Of a stretch of 64,000 nt of DNA, positions 53,212 to 62,365 are shown piece after piece. Origin of the DNA: CAIVPM01 sp964615145 (GTDB taxonomy: Bacteria; Bacteroidota; Bacteroidia; Chitinophagales; Chitinophagaceae); contig CAZTOP010000001.1 in the NCBI GenBank assembly GCA_964615145.1, positions 1 to 64,000 of the forward strand. Direction: 5' to 3'. The notes under the pieces are model-generated. The model made no database searches and was not told the origin of the DNA. It was given only the letters and a program-made list of their open reading frames with translations. Both the position numbers and the translations under genes were made by a program. Positions within the stretch are counted from its first letter, which is position 1, and every line of letters starts with the position of its first letter.

Positions 53212-55302
53212 TTATTTTGATATAATGATTGGATAAGTATGAATAATTTGACTCTTTTCAATTAATTGAATATAATAAGTACCATTTACAAACTCACCAG
53301 TAGATATTGCGACATCTTTAAAAATATTTTCAATTTTTTTTATAATTTTTCCGTTAACATCAATTATTATTAATGAAACATTTGAGTCGTATTTTTTTAA
53401 ATGAATATTGACATTGTTTTTTGTAGGATTAGGATATATATCTATTAAACTTTTTGTTGTTACTGCAATAGTATTGGTATAAGTAAATTTGCCATTGTTA
53501 TCAACTAGCTTTAGTCTAACAAAGCATTTATTATTAGTAGTAGTAAATTGGTATTGATATGAAGGTTGATTATTTGCTTTAATAGTTTCTAATTTTTTAA
53601 AATCAATTCCATTCAAACTCAATTCAACTTCATACTGCTTAAAGTTTATTTCATTTTCTACAATCCAATTCAATAGAATTGATTGGTTGTTTTTGTTTGC
53701 TATAAAACTTGAAACATAAACAGGTAGCGATATTAAAGGTTTTCCTGCACCAACTAAACTTGAGTCTAAAGGTGTAGCAATAGTATTTCCAACTCCATTG
53801 ATTTCTAGACAGCCAACATCAAAAATGTTCGTCCTGGTTTTTCCTTCAGCATCAATGTTGTTTAACAAAGTTCCATAATTTGAAGAATTCACTGCGGCGT
53901 CTTGTACAAGATTTGGTGGCACCAATATGCCATTTGCTCTGCTAGTAAACGATAAGCTTTTACTAGTGAAGCCTGTTGATGATGGTAAACCAAAACTTGG
54001 AGCATTGTAAAAATTTCCCTCTGCTGTATAAGTTAATGAAGTATTTGTTGCATCTACATATACAACCTGACCAGTAGTCATTTTAATTAGGTTATTAGCC
54101 ATTTTTATTCCTTTAGGCTGAAATGTATTTGCACCACCATCAGTATATCCTAAAACAATTCCTGCTCCACCACTACAATTAACGATTGTGTTAAAAGCAA
54201 TCATAGTGCTATCTGCAGGAAAATAACCAGATGCTTTTAAGGCATCTGATGTATCGTTAGTTGATGATAAACCATTGTACAGAATAATTGGGCAACGAAG
54301 GGATGTTAAACTGTTTTTGTTGCCATTTAAACCTTCAAAATAATTATTATAAATTTTATGTCCTTTATCAATCACTCTTACACCATAACCTCTGGTATTA
54401 CTTGCATTATCAACAATAAAAAAGTTGCCAAAGATATTGCAATATCTGCCGTGGCGAAGTGTTAATCCACCATTGCAATTTTTAAATGTATTAAAGCGAT
54501 AGGTATTATAGTTTGATTTATTGGAAATGATTTCAGGTTCTAATTGAGCACAGTTTTCAAATAAGTTGTACTCAATAATGTTATATCCGTTTGTTCTTGA
54601 TGTCGTGCTTAAACCAACTCGTATAGATTCTCCTCCATTTGAACCTAAATAGCCTCTACCACTAAAATAATTTGAATCTATTTTATGATATGTAGATGTA
54701 GATTGTTGTGGGTAGGTGTTATTATCGTACCAAACAACTACAGTAGCTCCTGCATTAAATTTGTTGTTGAATGTACAATGATCCACTCTATTATTAGTTC
54801 CATAAATTGAAACCCATTTATTGTCAATATCACTTCCATTGTTCAAATATGAGCCGGAAGAGTCGCTGCTGAAATTATCAATGGTAATATTGTTTAGCCT
54901 GCAATAACTAGCAAACACGGATGATGATGTTCTAAATTGAATTACATCGTTTGTATTAGATGCATAGCCGTTGTTAAATTTAAAACCTGTGATTAAAATT
55001 CGCTTGCCAGAAAAAAGCAAATTTGTTGTTCCCGTAAATACAACGCCATTAAAAGTTTGAGCTTTTAATACTATCCACGCAGATGTGGCAATAGCTTTTG
55101 TATTTGTTATAGTTATTGTTCCCCAATTATTGTATATCCCATTTAAAACAATTACAGTGTCGCCTGGAAAAGCATTGTTCATTTTTGTTTGTAAGGAAGC
55201 TTTATCACTTACTGTATAGTTTGTAGCAAATAAAAAATTAGTGTAAAACAGTTGAATTGCTATAACTATAATTATTGTGATATGTCTACTATTTGTGTGC
55301 AT
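53212..55302 (-). CDS. PL6 polysaccharide lyase with T9SS sorting domain
   Basis: 696 residues. After a signal peptide (~1-27, ending FAT) the PL6 beta-helix occupies ~30-500: NGGESIRVG (Ca2+ site), EPEIISNKS (catalytic Lys) and LTLRHGRYC (catalytic Arg). A fibronectin-like module (~520-615, WIVENEINFKQYEVELS) and a type A sorting domain (IDIYPNPTKN ... IIISK) complete it. The protein should be displayed on the surface by T9SS and start depolymerization outside the cell, whereas the tail-less PL6 at 47881 would work inside the periplasm. It starts in a TAATG overlap with the preceding PF05426 gene. Confidence 0.92.
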   Translation of the reverse strand: MHTNSRHITIIIVIAIQLFYTNFLFATNYTVSDKASLQTKMNNAFPGDTVIVLNGIYNNWGTITITNTKAIATSAWIVLKAQTFNGVVFTGTTNLLFSGKRILITGFKFNNGYASNTNDVIQFRTSSSVFASYCRLNNITIDNFSSDSSGSYLNNGSDIDNKWVSIYGTNNRVDHCTFNNKFNAGATVVVWYDNNTYPQQSTSTYHKIDSNYFSGRGYLGSNGGESIRVGLSTTSRTNGYNIIEYNLFENCAQLEPEIISNKSNYNTYRFNTFKNCNGGLTLRHGRYCNIFGNFFIVDNASNTRGYGVRVIDKGHKIYNNYFEGLNGNKNSLTSLRCPIILYNGLSSTNDTSDALKASGYFPADSTMIAFNTIVNCSGGAGIVLGYTDGGANTFQPKGIKMANNLIKMTTGQVVYVDATNTSLTYTAEGNFYNAPSFGLPSSTGFTSKSLSFTSRANGILVPPNLVQDAAVNSSNYGTLLNNIDAEGKTRTNIFDVGCLEINGVGNTIATPLDSSLVGAGKPLISLPVYVSSFIANKNNQSILLNWIVENEINFKQYEVELSLNGIDFKKLETIKANNQPSYQYQFTTTNNKCFVRLKLVDNNGKFTYTNTIAVTTKSLIDIYPNPTKNNVNIHLKKYDSNVSLIIIDVNGKIIKKIENIFKDVAISTGEFVNGTYYIQLIEKSQIIHTYPIIISK

Positions 55303-56483
55303 TATTCGTAGAGCATTTTAACTAATGTATTCTTACTTGTTTCTTTTATTTTTTGTGCTAGTTCTTTGTAATTATTATCGTTATATTTAATAGCTGCTTG
55401 GAGTAGTAGGCTATAAAAATCTGCCGGCTTAATTGGTTTTATTTGTGGGTATTCCCATTTCTTATTTTCAATAACATAAGGTACTAAATAATCTATGGCT
55501 TTCCTTATGCTTCTTCCATCTTTTGTTTCAAAATGCCATAAATCAATTCCTTTTTTTTCTGCAACGTTGGATAAATAAAATAATGCTTCTAGGTTAAATA
55601 TTGAATAATGTAAAGCCAATGTTCTTACTAATTCCTCAGGTTGTTTACCATCTGGCTCAATTTGATGAGCAATTAGTTTTGTTGCATTTTCGAACACTTT
55701 CATTGCAATATCATCCTTGCCACAATAAAGAGCAATTACTGCAACTTGATTTTCGTAAAATGTTTTATGATTATTGCCAACTTTAGATTCTTTAATGCCA
55801 TTTTTGCTTGTAATTAACCACTGAAGATAGTCGTTAAACCAGTGCTTCATTTGTAATTCATCTTCTTTTTTCCAAGAGTTAGATGAGCGTATTAGACTTA
55901 CAGCATCAATAACCCAAGGCAAGTTATGTGTATCAATAATACCACTGCCCCTACCTGTATCCTTTCCAATAGTCATTTGACCATGATTAAGGTTAGGCAA
56001 CATTCTTGTAGCAGTATCAATGAACCAAAAATGAATTAGTTGAGTTGCTTTTTCAGCATATTTTTCTTCGTTTGTAAAATAATAAGCCCAGGATAAATTT
56101 CTAACAGCACCTATTAAATTGTCAAAGTTTTTGTCATCTGAAATTTTATCTGCCTCAGGATTTTTTTCTCCATCTCTTCTGATGTAAGGTTTGCCATCAG
56201 GTTTTGACGAGTCGTACCAAAAATATTTTGCAAGGCTAAAATACTCGTGCATATTACCACAAGGAGGTGCAATGGTTTTGTCCATTACTGAGCCAAATTT
56301 TTGAGTAAATACCTTATCAGCGTTTTTGGTTAATTGCTTAACATCTGCTTGTAATACTTTTGAACCTAGAACCTTTTCTTTAATTTTCGATATTCTATTC
56401 ATATCAACCAAATACAAGGTGGGTGTTTGCGAAAAAGCAAGGCTGTAAGTAAAATAGAAAAATATGAATAGAGTTAGTTTCAT
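55302..56483 (-). CDS. Alginate-lyase-fold protein (PF05426; PL5/PL38-like)
   Basis: 393 residues with a signal peptide (1-19, ending AFSQ) and an all-helical alpha/alpha-barrel pattern. The NNHKTFYENQ motif (N237-N238-H239) corresponds to the catalytic NNHxxW/Y stretch of PL5-type alginate lyases, and LNHGQMTIGKDTGRGSGIIDTHNLPW is another conserved groove segment. Enzymes with this domain include PL5 and PL38 lyases acting on polymannuronate or glucuronan. With no sorting domain it is likely periplasmic. Its end overlaps the PL6 gene by 1 bp and its start is 1 bp from the esterase gene, so the three are translated together. Confidence 0.85.
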   Translation of the reverse strand: MKLTLFIFFYFTYSLAFSQTPTLYLVDMNRISKIKEKVLGSKVLQADVKQLTKNADKVFTQKFGSVMDKTIAPPCGNMHEYFSLAKYFWYDSSKPDGKPYIRRDGEKNPEADKISDDKNFDNLIGAVRNLSWAYYFTNEEKYAEKATQLIHFWFIDTATRMLPNLNHGQMTIGKDTGRGSGIIDTHNLPWVIDAVSLIRSSNSWKKEDELQMKHWFNDYLQWLITSKNGIKESKVGNNHKTFYENQVAVIALYCGKDDIAMKVFENATKLIAHQIEPDGKQPEELVRTLALHYSIFNLEALFYLSNVAEKKGIDLWHFETKDGRSIRKAIDYLVPYVIENKKWEYPQIKPIKPADFYSLLLQAAIKYNDNNYKELAQKIKETSKNTLVKMLYE

Positions 56484-56484
56484 T

Positions 56485-57372
56485 TTATTTATTTGTAATT
56501 CCTAAATCTGTTAAAAATTTAGTTACAGCCTTGCTCAATTCAGAACTTTGTTCTTTAGAAAATTTCCCGTGAAGTCCGCCTGGAATTGTCATAAACTCGC
56601 TTTTAGCACCAACTTCATCAAATTTCTTTTTTAAATCAATTGATTGTTGGTATGGAACTGTAGGGTCTGCATCACCGTGTACTATAAATGTTGGTGGGCT
56701 TGTTTTCTTTACATAATAAATTGGAGAAACTGACTTTGCAAAAACAGAATCTTTTGCATGCTCCCCTAACCAATTAGTAGCAGATTTACTTCTTAAATTT
56801 TTGCCATAAGCCCAATCCCATACGTCTGTAATACCATATTTATCTATTATGGCGGCTATTTTATAATTCTTAATATGTTTATATTTTCCATCAAACTTTG
56901 TATCGTTTTGTAGCAAACCTGCCATTAATGCTAAATGCCCACCAGCACTACCGCCTTGTACAACAATTTTATTAGGGTCTATATTAAATTCTTTTGCGTG
57001 TTCAACAACATATAAAATAGCTGCACGCACATCTTCAACTGCTGCAGGGGCTGTAGCTTGAGATGTTAATCTGTATTCAATATTTGCAACAGCATAACCC
57101 ATTTTAAAGTAACTACCATAACCCGTTTGAGTCTCTTTTGTACCGTGATTCCAGCCACCTCCGTGTATATTAAAAACAATTGGGGTTGGTTTATCTGATT
57201 TAGGATTATAATAAATATCCTCACGACCTTTCCATCCATTTATTTCGTGATACACTTCATCAATTTTAGCTTCATATCCAGCTGGGTATTGAACTTTTTT
57301 AATTGTAGTATCATCTTGTGCAAATAGGTGTGATGTTACAAAAAAAGAGATACATAAAAATATTTTTTTCAT
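56485..57372 (-). CDS. Secreted alpha/beta-hydrolase esterase (BD-FAE/Aes-like)
   Basis: 295 residues with a signal peptide (1-18, ending LFAQ). The oxyanion motif HGGGW (H70-W74), nucleophile Ser142 in GGSAGG, acid near Asp234/236 (HGDADPTVP) and His268 (GGLHGKF) complete the triad. The family includes carbohydrate esterases and feruloyl-type esterases. In this locus its likely role is to remove O-acetyl groups, which block lyases on bacterial alginate; this is inference from context. Spacing of 17 bp to KdgF and 1 bp to the PF05426 gene puts it within the operon. Confidence 0.87.
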   Translation of the reverse strand: MKKIFLCISFFVTSHLFAQDDTTIKKVQYPAGYEAKIDEVYHEINGWKGREDIYYNPKSDKPTPIVFNIHGGGWNHGTKETQTGYGSYFKMGYAVANIEYRLTSQATAPAAVEDVRAAILYVVEHAKEFNIDPNKIVVQGGSAGGHLALMAGLLQNDTKFDGKYKHIKNYKIAAIIDKYGITDVWDWAYGKNLRSKSATNWLGEHAKDSVFAKSVSPIYYVKKTSPPTFIVHGDADPTVPYQQSIDLKKKFDEVGAKSEFMTIPGGLHGKFSKEQSSELSKAVTKFLTDLGITNK

Positions 57373-57389
57373 TCTTTAAATTTGACTTA

Positions 57390-57749
57390 TTAAGAAATAA
57401 AATCTTCTCGCATTGGGCTAAATACATCAATTAAAATACCATCTTCTAAGCACGTAGCACCGTGCATTAAATTAGGTGCAGCATAAAATACATCGCCTTC
57501 TTTCAATATTTGTTTTACACCATCAATTTGTACTTCAAATCTCCCTTTTGCTATATAAGATATTTGTGTGTGATAATGATTGTGCAATGTTCCAATACCA
57601 CCTTTTTCAAATTTTACTTTTACTAACATTAGGCTATTATCGTAAGCCATAATTTTTCTTTGCATCCCTGGTGCAACTGTCTCCCAATCTAAATCATTGT
57701 CTTCTACAAATTGTTTAATTAATGCTGGGGTTGTTGTTTCTGAGTTCAT
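57390..57749 (-). CDS. kdgF: Cupin, KdgF-type unsaturated uronate cyclization/linearization enzyme
   Basis: 119 residues forming a single cupin barrel. Metal ligands are in HNHYHTQ (H56, H58/H60, Q62) and H96 (PNLMHGA). KdgF converts the 4,5-unsaturated monouronates released by pectin or alginate lyases to the linear ketouronate (DKI/DEH). There is no signal peptide, so it is cytoplasmic. Placement between SusD and lyases confirms that the locus handles an unsaturated uronate from beta-elimination, not a hydrolase product. Confidence 0.88.
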   Translation of the reverse strand: MNSETTTPALIKQFVEDNDLDWETVAPGMQRKIMAYDNSLMLVKVKFEKGGIGTLHNHYHTQISYIAKGRFEVQIDGVKQILKEGDVFYAAPNLMHGATCLEDGILIDVFSPMREDFIS

Positions 57750-57770
57750 AATATTTGATTTAAAATTTTA

Positions 57771-59249
57771 TTAATTATAGCCTGGATTTTGTGTAATGAT
57801 ACCACCACTTATATCTCTTTCTCTTTGTGGTATAGGATACAAAGCTTGATAAGGTAGTACGATAGGAGCAATAAATGTTGCTGATGCCCTGGATTGAAAG
57901 TGAGCATTCATAACTGTTATTGCATCGCCCCATCTTAATAAGTCATACCAACGTTGGTCTTCTATTCCAAACTCTCTTCTTCTTTCAGCTTTTATAGTAG
58001 CTCTGAATTTATCTTGAGTATTTACAGCTGTGGAATTATATGCATAAACAGGCACTGCTAGAGGATTAGCCCCAGATGCTCTGCTTCTGATTCTATTTAG
58101 TTGATATAATCTTGAAAGAGGATTTGTAGCATCTGCAGCAGTTAATGCAGTAGTGCCACTAATTTCATTTTCCACTTCGGCATACATCATAATAATGTCA
58201 GCATATCTGAGTATAATGAAATCAGTGCCTCCATCATTCTTAGGAGAGCCAGGGTCTAAATATTTACCACCACAGTACCAACTAGTACCATAAGTTCCAC
58301 CCGTTAAAAAAGTTTGAAATTTTCTTATAGAATCAGCTGTTGGAAATGGACCACTAGCCGAGGTGCTTCTAAAATCACTTGCAGCTCTGTATCCAACTGA
58401 TCCAGAAAGCTTATCCATATTGTATGTGAAAGTATTGCCAAGTCCGTTAGAATTTGATTTAAAACGAACAGCATACATTATCTCAGCATTCATTTCATTA
58501 GCTACACCAAAAATGCTACGATAATTTGGAAGCAATTGATATTGACCAGGATTTTGAAGTAAATCTAAAAGTAAAACTTTTGAGGCAGCATAATTTTTTA
58601 ATGTCAAGTGCACTTTTGCAAGCATACCTTTTGCAGTGTAGCTTGTTACTCTTGCTGATTGTGCTGCAGTCCAGCTGTTTGGTAATTTAGAAATTGCGTC
58701 AGTTAAATCGTTTATAATTTGAGTGTAAACAGAGTCTGTCTTTACTCTTCTGTAACTGCTTATGTCGTTATATTCTACCGAGGTTGTTATTAATGGAACA
58801 TCACCAAATAATCGAACCAAATTAAAATACATATGAGCTCTAATAAATTTAACTTCACCCTCAAAATATGCTTTTTTATTAATATCTGTAACGTTGTTTA
58901 AATACTTAAGTACGGTATTACATTGCTTAATTGTAAAGTATGAATCTTGCCAATATTGGGCTATATATGAATTAGTGGTAGTTTCTCCAAAACCATCAAT
59001 TTGATTCATGTCTCCTTCTGAAACTGAAATGTAAGAATCATCAGAACGCAAACCTGCTAAAATTGGGTCGCCATTATAAACAGGTCTCAATGCAGCATAA
59101 GCACCAAATACACCTGTTTCAACTTCAGATGTTGTTCTATAAAAATTCTCTTGAGTCAAAGATGAATTAGGCGTTCTATCTAAATATTTAGAACAACCAA
59201 TAAGTAATGTAGAACTTATTAAAGCCAGAAACAAAATATTATTTTTCAT
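57771..59249 (-). CDS. SusD/RagB-type glycan-binding outer-membrane lipoprotein
   Basis: 492 residues from the ATG at 59249; a TTG two codons upstream is less likely. The lipoprotein signal ends LLIGC-SKYLDRTPNSSL, so Cys19 is the lipid anchor. SusD features are the N-terminal LDRTPNSSLTQENFY, TPR helices (FIRAHMYFNLVRLFGDVPL), and the C-terminal RRREFGIEDQRWYDLLRWGD and YPIPQRERD. It forms the lid on the SusC channel and captures oligosaccharide. It follows SusC by 19 bp. Confidence 0.95.
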   Translation of the reverse strand: MKNNILFLALISSTLLIGCSKYLDRTPNSSLTQENFYRTTSEVETGVFGAYAALRPVYNGDPILAGLRSDDSYISVSEGDMNQIDGFGETTTNSYIAQYWQDSYFTIKQCNTVLKYLNNVTDINKKAYFEGEVKFIRAHMYFNLVRLFGDVPLITTSVEYNDISSYRRVKTDSVYTQIINDLTDAISKLPNSWTAAQSARVTSYTAKGMLAKVHLTLKNYAASKVLLLDLLQNPGQYQLLPNYRSIFGVANEMNAEIMYAVRFKSNSNGLGNTFTYNMDKLSGSVGYRAASDFRSTSASGPFPTADSIRKFQTFLTGGTYGTSWYCGGKYLDPGSPKNDGGTDFIILRYADIIMMYAEVENEISGTTALTAADATNPLSRLYQLNRIRSRASGANPLAVPVYAYNSTAVNTQDKFRATIKAERRREFGIEDQRWYDLLRWGDAITVMNAHFQSRASATFIAPIVLPYQALYPIPQRERDISGGIITQNPGYN

Positions 59250-59268
59250 AAACAAGAAATTAGTTGAT

Positions 59269-62200
59269 TTAAAAATTTACATTAATGCCAAACGTTACTG
59301 TTCTCGCCAAAGGAACTGCACCACGTTGATAGCCTTTTCTCAATGGATCGTTGGTAAAACCATTATCAGCTTCTGGATTAAAACTAGAGTAGCCACTAGC
59401 AAATTGATACCACAAGTTTGCAGCAGATGCATACAATCTTAATTTATCAAGTTTTAACTTTTTTAATGACTTTGATGAGAAAGTGTATCCAATATTTAAA
59501 TTTCTTAAAGCAATAAATGATGCATCTTCAATATTGTAATTTGTTTGTGGTTTTTGCTTTACTACATTTTGTTGAGCTGCTGTATATAAATCTGGATTTT
59601 GGTATGCAGTAGAGCCAGTAGGCGAAAATTGTGTTTCAAAATAATATCTATCAATATTAAAAACTTTAGCTCCGTGCGAGCCTTGGAATGTGAAACTAAA
59701 ATCAAAGTTTTTGTATTGGAAATTATTTGTAAAACCCCAATTGAATTTAGAGTATGGATTACCAAGCACAACTCTATCACTATCGTTAATAATACCATTA
59801 CCATCTTGGTCTTTAACGAATGCATGTAAAGATGTAACTCCAATTGGCCAATAATTTGATTTGTAATTATCTGTTTGAGAAACTCTTACTGAACTATCCA
59901 TTACATACCCAAAATATTCAACCAATGGGCTTCCTACTTTTGTTAAAAAGAAATTTGCTCTTTTAGGATCTCCTTGGCTTATCTGACTTTGTGCATTTCC
60001 AAAGTCTAAAAGTTTGTTGGTATTAGTGTAACCATTTGCAGAAACATTCCATTTGAAGTCTTTTTTACTAATAATTGTTGAAGTGATTTCAAATTCAAAA
60101 CCTTTGTTAGAAACCTTTCCTTTGTTGGTTGGATAAGTTGTAAATCCTGATGATGCAACAGTAGGTAAGTTAAGCAAAAGCTTGTCTGTTTCTGTGTTGT
60201 AATAATCGAGAGTTAGTCTAACTTTTCCATTGAATAAACCCAAATCTAATCCAAAGTTGTTTGAAAATGTTCTTTCCCAACTTAAAGCCTGATTACCAAA
60301 ACTTGTTAGTTGAAATCCAGGTGTAGCTTCGTTTCCAAGTACTGCATAAGCAGCACCTACGTTAGCAAAGTATTTGTAATTTCCAATATTTTTATTTCCT
60401 GTAGCACCATAACTAGCACGAAATTTTACATCCTTAACAATTTTATTTTCTGGGAAAAATTTCTCATTACTAATATTCCAGCCTAATGATACCGAAGGGA
60501 AAAATGCATAACGATTCTCGGGTCCAAATCTTGAGCTACCATCGGCCCTTTCACTAATGCTAATTAAATATTTATTGTCATAAGCATAGTTAACCCTCAT
60601 TAAAAAAGATAGTAGAGTTTCTTCTTCAATATTGCTAGTTAAAACTTGCATTGTACCAGCATTTAATGTTGGAATATCATCAGTAGCAAAATTTCCTGCT
60701 TGTCCGTTAAAAAAAGAAATATTGGTGTATTGATTCGAGATAGCACCCACAACATTTAGATCGTGTTTCTTAAAAACTCTTTTATAGGTTAAAATATTTT
60801 CATTGGAAATATCCAACGTTCGTGTTTTTGTTAAAATAGATTTTGATGTTGATTTGGCGAATGTTTCGCCATCAATTAATGGTAATGCTTGTGCCCAACT
60901 TTTTTGAAAGAATTCTCTGGTATCATCTCCATACAAAATTCCTAAAGTTGATTTGAATGAAAAATATTTACTAAGATCTATCTTAACTGATAAATTTGTT
61001 ATACCACGAATTCTAGTGGTTTTGTCGGTAGTTCCATTTAGTTGTTGCAATGGACTGTTGGTTGTAGCTTCAGCTATATCAGTAGCTCCAGACGCTAGAT
61101 ATGTTGGATTGTTAGCAGAGAATTCTCTTTGATTGGCAACAGTTCCAACAGCCATTCCTGTATATTTTGAAGTGGTATCTGTATGATAAACTGGCATCCA
61201 GGGTGGTAATGTTCTTAGTGCTTCTTGTACAGTTACTGGAACATTATATGTTTGAGTATAGGATGGAGTAAAACTGAAATCAATAGTTGTATTATTATTT
61301 GCTTTTGATGTAAAGCCAGCCCTTAAACCAAAACGTTTATAGTCATTGCCAAGCATTATGCCATTATCAATAACACCATTTCCAGATAAATAATATTTAA
61401 AATTTGTAGTACCTCCTGTTGCAGAAAATTGTAAGTTGGTAAAATTTACTCTTCTAAAAATAAAATCTTGAGCATCGGTATTTGCATTAAATTTTTCTGC
61501 TTGAATGATTTCAGGAGTTACAGCTGTGGGGTTATCACTTGCTACATAAGTTTTCCACTGTTGTAAGCTTGCAAAAGGAATTTTTCTATAAACACTTTTA
61601 ACGCCTTTATTTAGATTGATACTAAATTTTGTCTTACCTACTTTTCCTGATTTGGTTGTAATAAGTATGACACCATTGCCACCTCTGGAGCCATATATAG
61701 CAGCCGATGCAGCATCTTTTAATACTTCAATATTCTCAACATCATTCATGTCTATGGATGATAAATCTGTTGGAACAGGGTAGCCATCAATTACGATTAA
61801 TGGCTCAGTGCCGGCGGTAATTGAAGTTGCTCCACGAATTTGAATAGTTGGTGATGCTCCGGCTTGTGCATCAGTAGTTGTAATGCTTACACCTGCAAGT
61901 TTGCCTTTTAAAGCATCATCTGCTCTTGAAACTGGAATTTGGCCAATATACTCGTCAGTTACTAATTTTGAAATCGAACCAGTTGAATGAGATTTTTTTC
62001 TAGTACCATAGCCAACAACAACTACTTCTTCATTTTCCATAGGCCTTGCAGATAGTTTCACATCTAATTTTACAGGCTCAGTTATTTTAAATTCTTGTGT
62101 TTCAAAACTGGCATAGCTAACTAAAATAGTTTGACCCTTTTCAACTTTAATTGCAAAAGTTCCATCAGCATCTGCAACTACCCCTTTTTTTGAACCCTTA

Positions 62201-62349
62201 ATACTAATGCTTGCATTCGACAAAGGTTTTTGCGTTTCGTTTGAAATTACTCGACCTGTAACTTTTATTTTATTGTCGGGCTGCTGTGCCTGAGAATAAA
62301 GGCAAAATAGTAGTGTTAAAAATAATGTTAGTAAACCTAATTTTTTCAT
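59269..62349 (-). CDS. SusC/RagA-type TonB-dependent glycan transporter
   Basis: 1026 residues. Signal peptide (1-21), a carboxypeptidase-like regulatory domain (~28-110, VTGRVISNETQKPLSNASIS), then the TonB-box/plug region (EVVVVGYGT; KGKLAGVSITT; DGYPV; IEVLKDAASAAIYGSRGGNGV) and a 22-strand-type barrel ending RTVTFGINVNF. It imports oligosaccharides with its SusD partner, energised by TonB. As the pair is a recognised PUL marker, the flanking lyases define the substrate as a uronate polymer. It lies 16 bp after the heparinase II/III-type gene. Confidence 0.96.
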   Translation of the reverse strand: MKKLGLLTLFLTLLFCLYSQAQQPDNKIKVTGRVISNETQKPLSNASISIKGSKKGVVADADGTFAIKVEKGQTILVSYASFETQEFKITEPVKLDVKLSARPMENEEVVVVGYGTRKKSHSTGSISKLVTDEYIGQIPVSRADDALKGKLAGVSITTTDAQAGASPTIQIRGATSITAGTEPLIVIDGYPVPTDLSSIDMNDVENIEVLKDAASAAIYGSRGGNGVILITTKSGKVGKTKFSINLNKGVKSVYRKIPFASLQQWKTYVASDNPTAVTPEIIQAEKFNANTDAQDFIFRRVNFTNLQFSATGGTTNFKYYLSGNGVIDNGIMLGNDYKRFGLRAGFTSKANNNTTIDFSFTPSYTQTYNVPVTVQEALRTLPPWMPVYHTDTTSKYTGMAVGTVANQREFSANNPTYLASGATDIAEATTNSPLQQLNGTTDKTTRIRGITNLSVKIDLSKYFSFKSTLGILYGDDTREFFQKSWAQALPLIDGETFAKSTSKSILTKTRTLDISNENILTYKRVFKKHDLNVVGAISNQYTNISFFNGQAGNFATDDIPTLNAGTMQVLTSNIEEETLLSFLMRVNYAYDNKYLISISERADGSSRFGPENRYAFFPSVSLGWNISNEKFFPENKIVKDVKFRASYGATGNKNIGNYKYFANVGAAYAVLGNEATPGFQLTSFGNQALSWERTFSNNFGLDLGLFNGKVRLTLDYYNTETDKLLLNLPTVASSGFTTYPTNKGKVSNKGFEFEITSTIISKKDFKWNVSANGYTNTNKLLDFGNAQSQISQGDPKRANFFLTKVGSPLVEYFGYVMDSSVRVSQTDNYKSNYWPIGVTSLHAFVKDQDGNGIINDSDRVVLGNPYSKFNWGFTNNFQYKNFDFSFTFQGSHGAKVFNIDRYYFETQFSPTGSTAYQNPDLYTAAQQNVVKQKPQTNYNIEDASFIALRNLNIGYTFSSKSLKKLKLDKLRLYASAANLWYQFASGYSSFNPEADNGFTNDPLRKGYQRGAVPLARTVTFGINVNF

Positions 62350-62365
62350 TTGGCAATCGTTTCTT

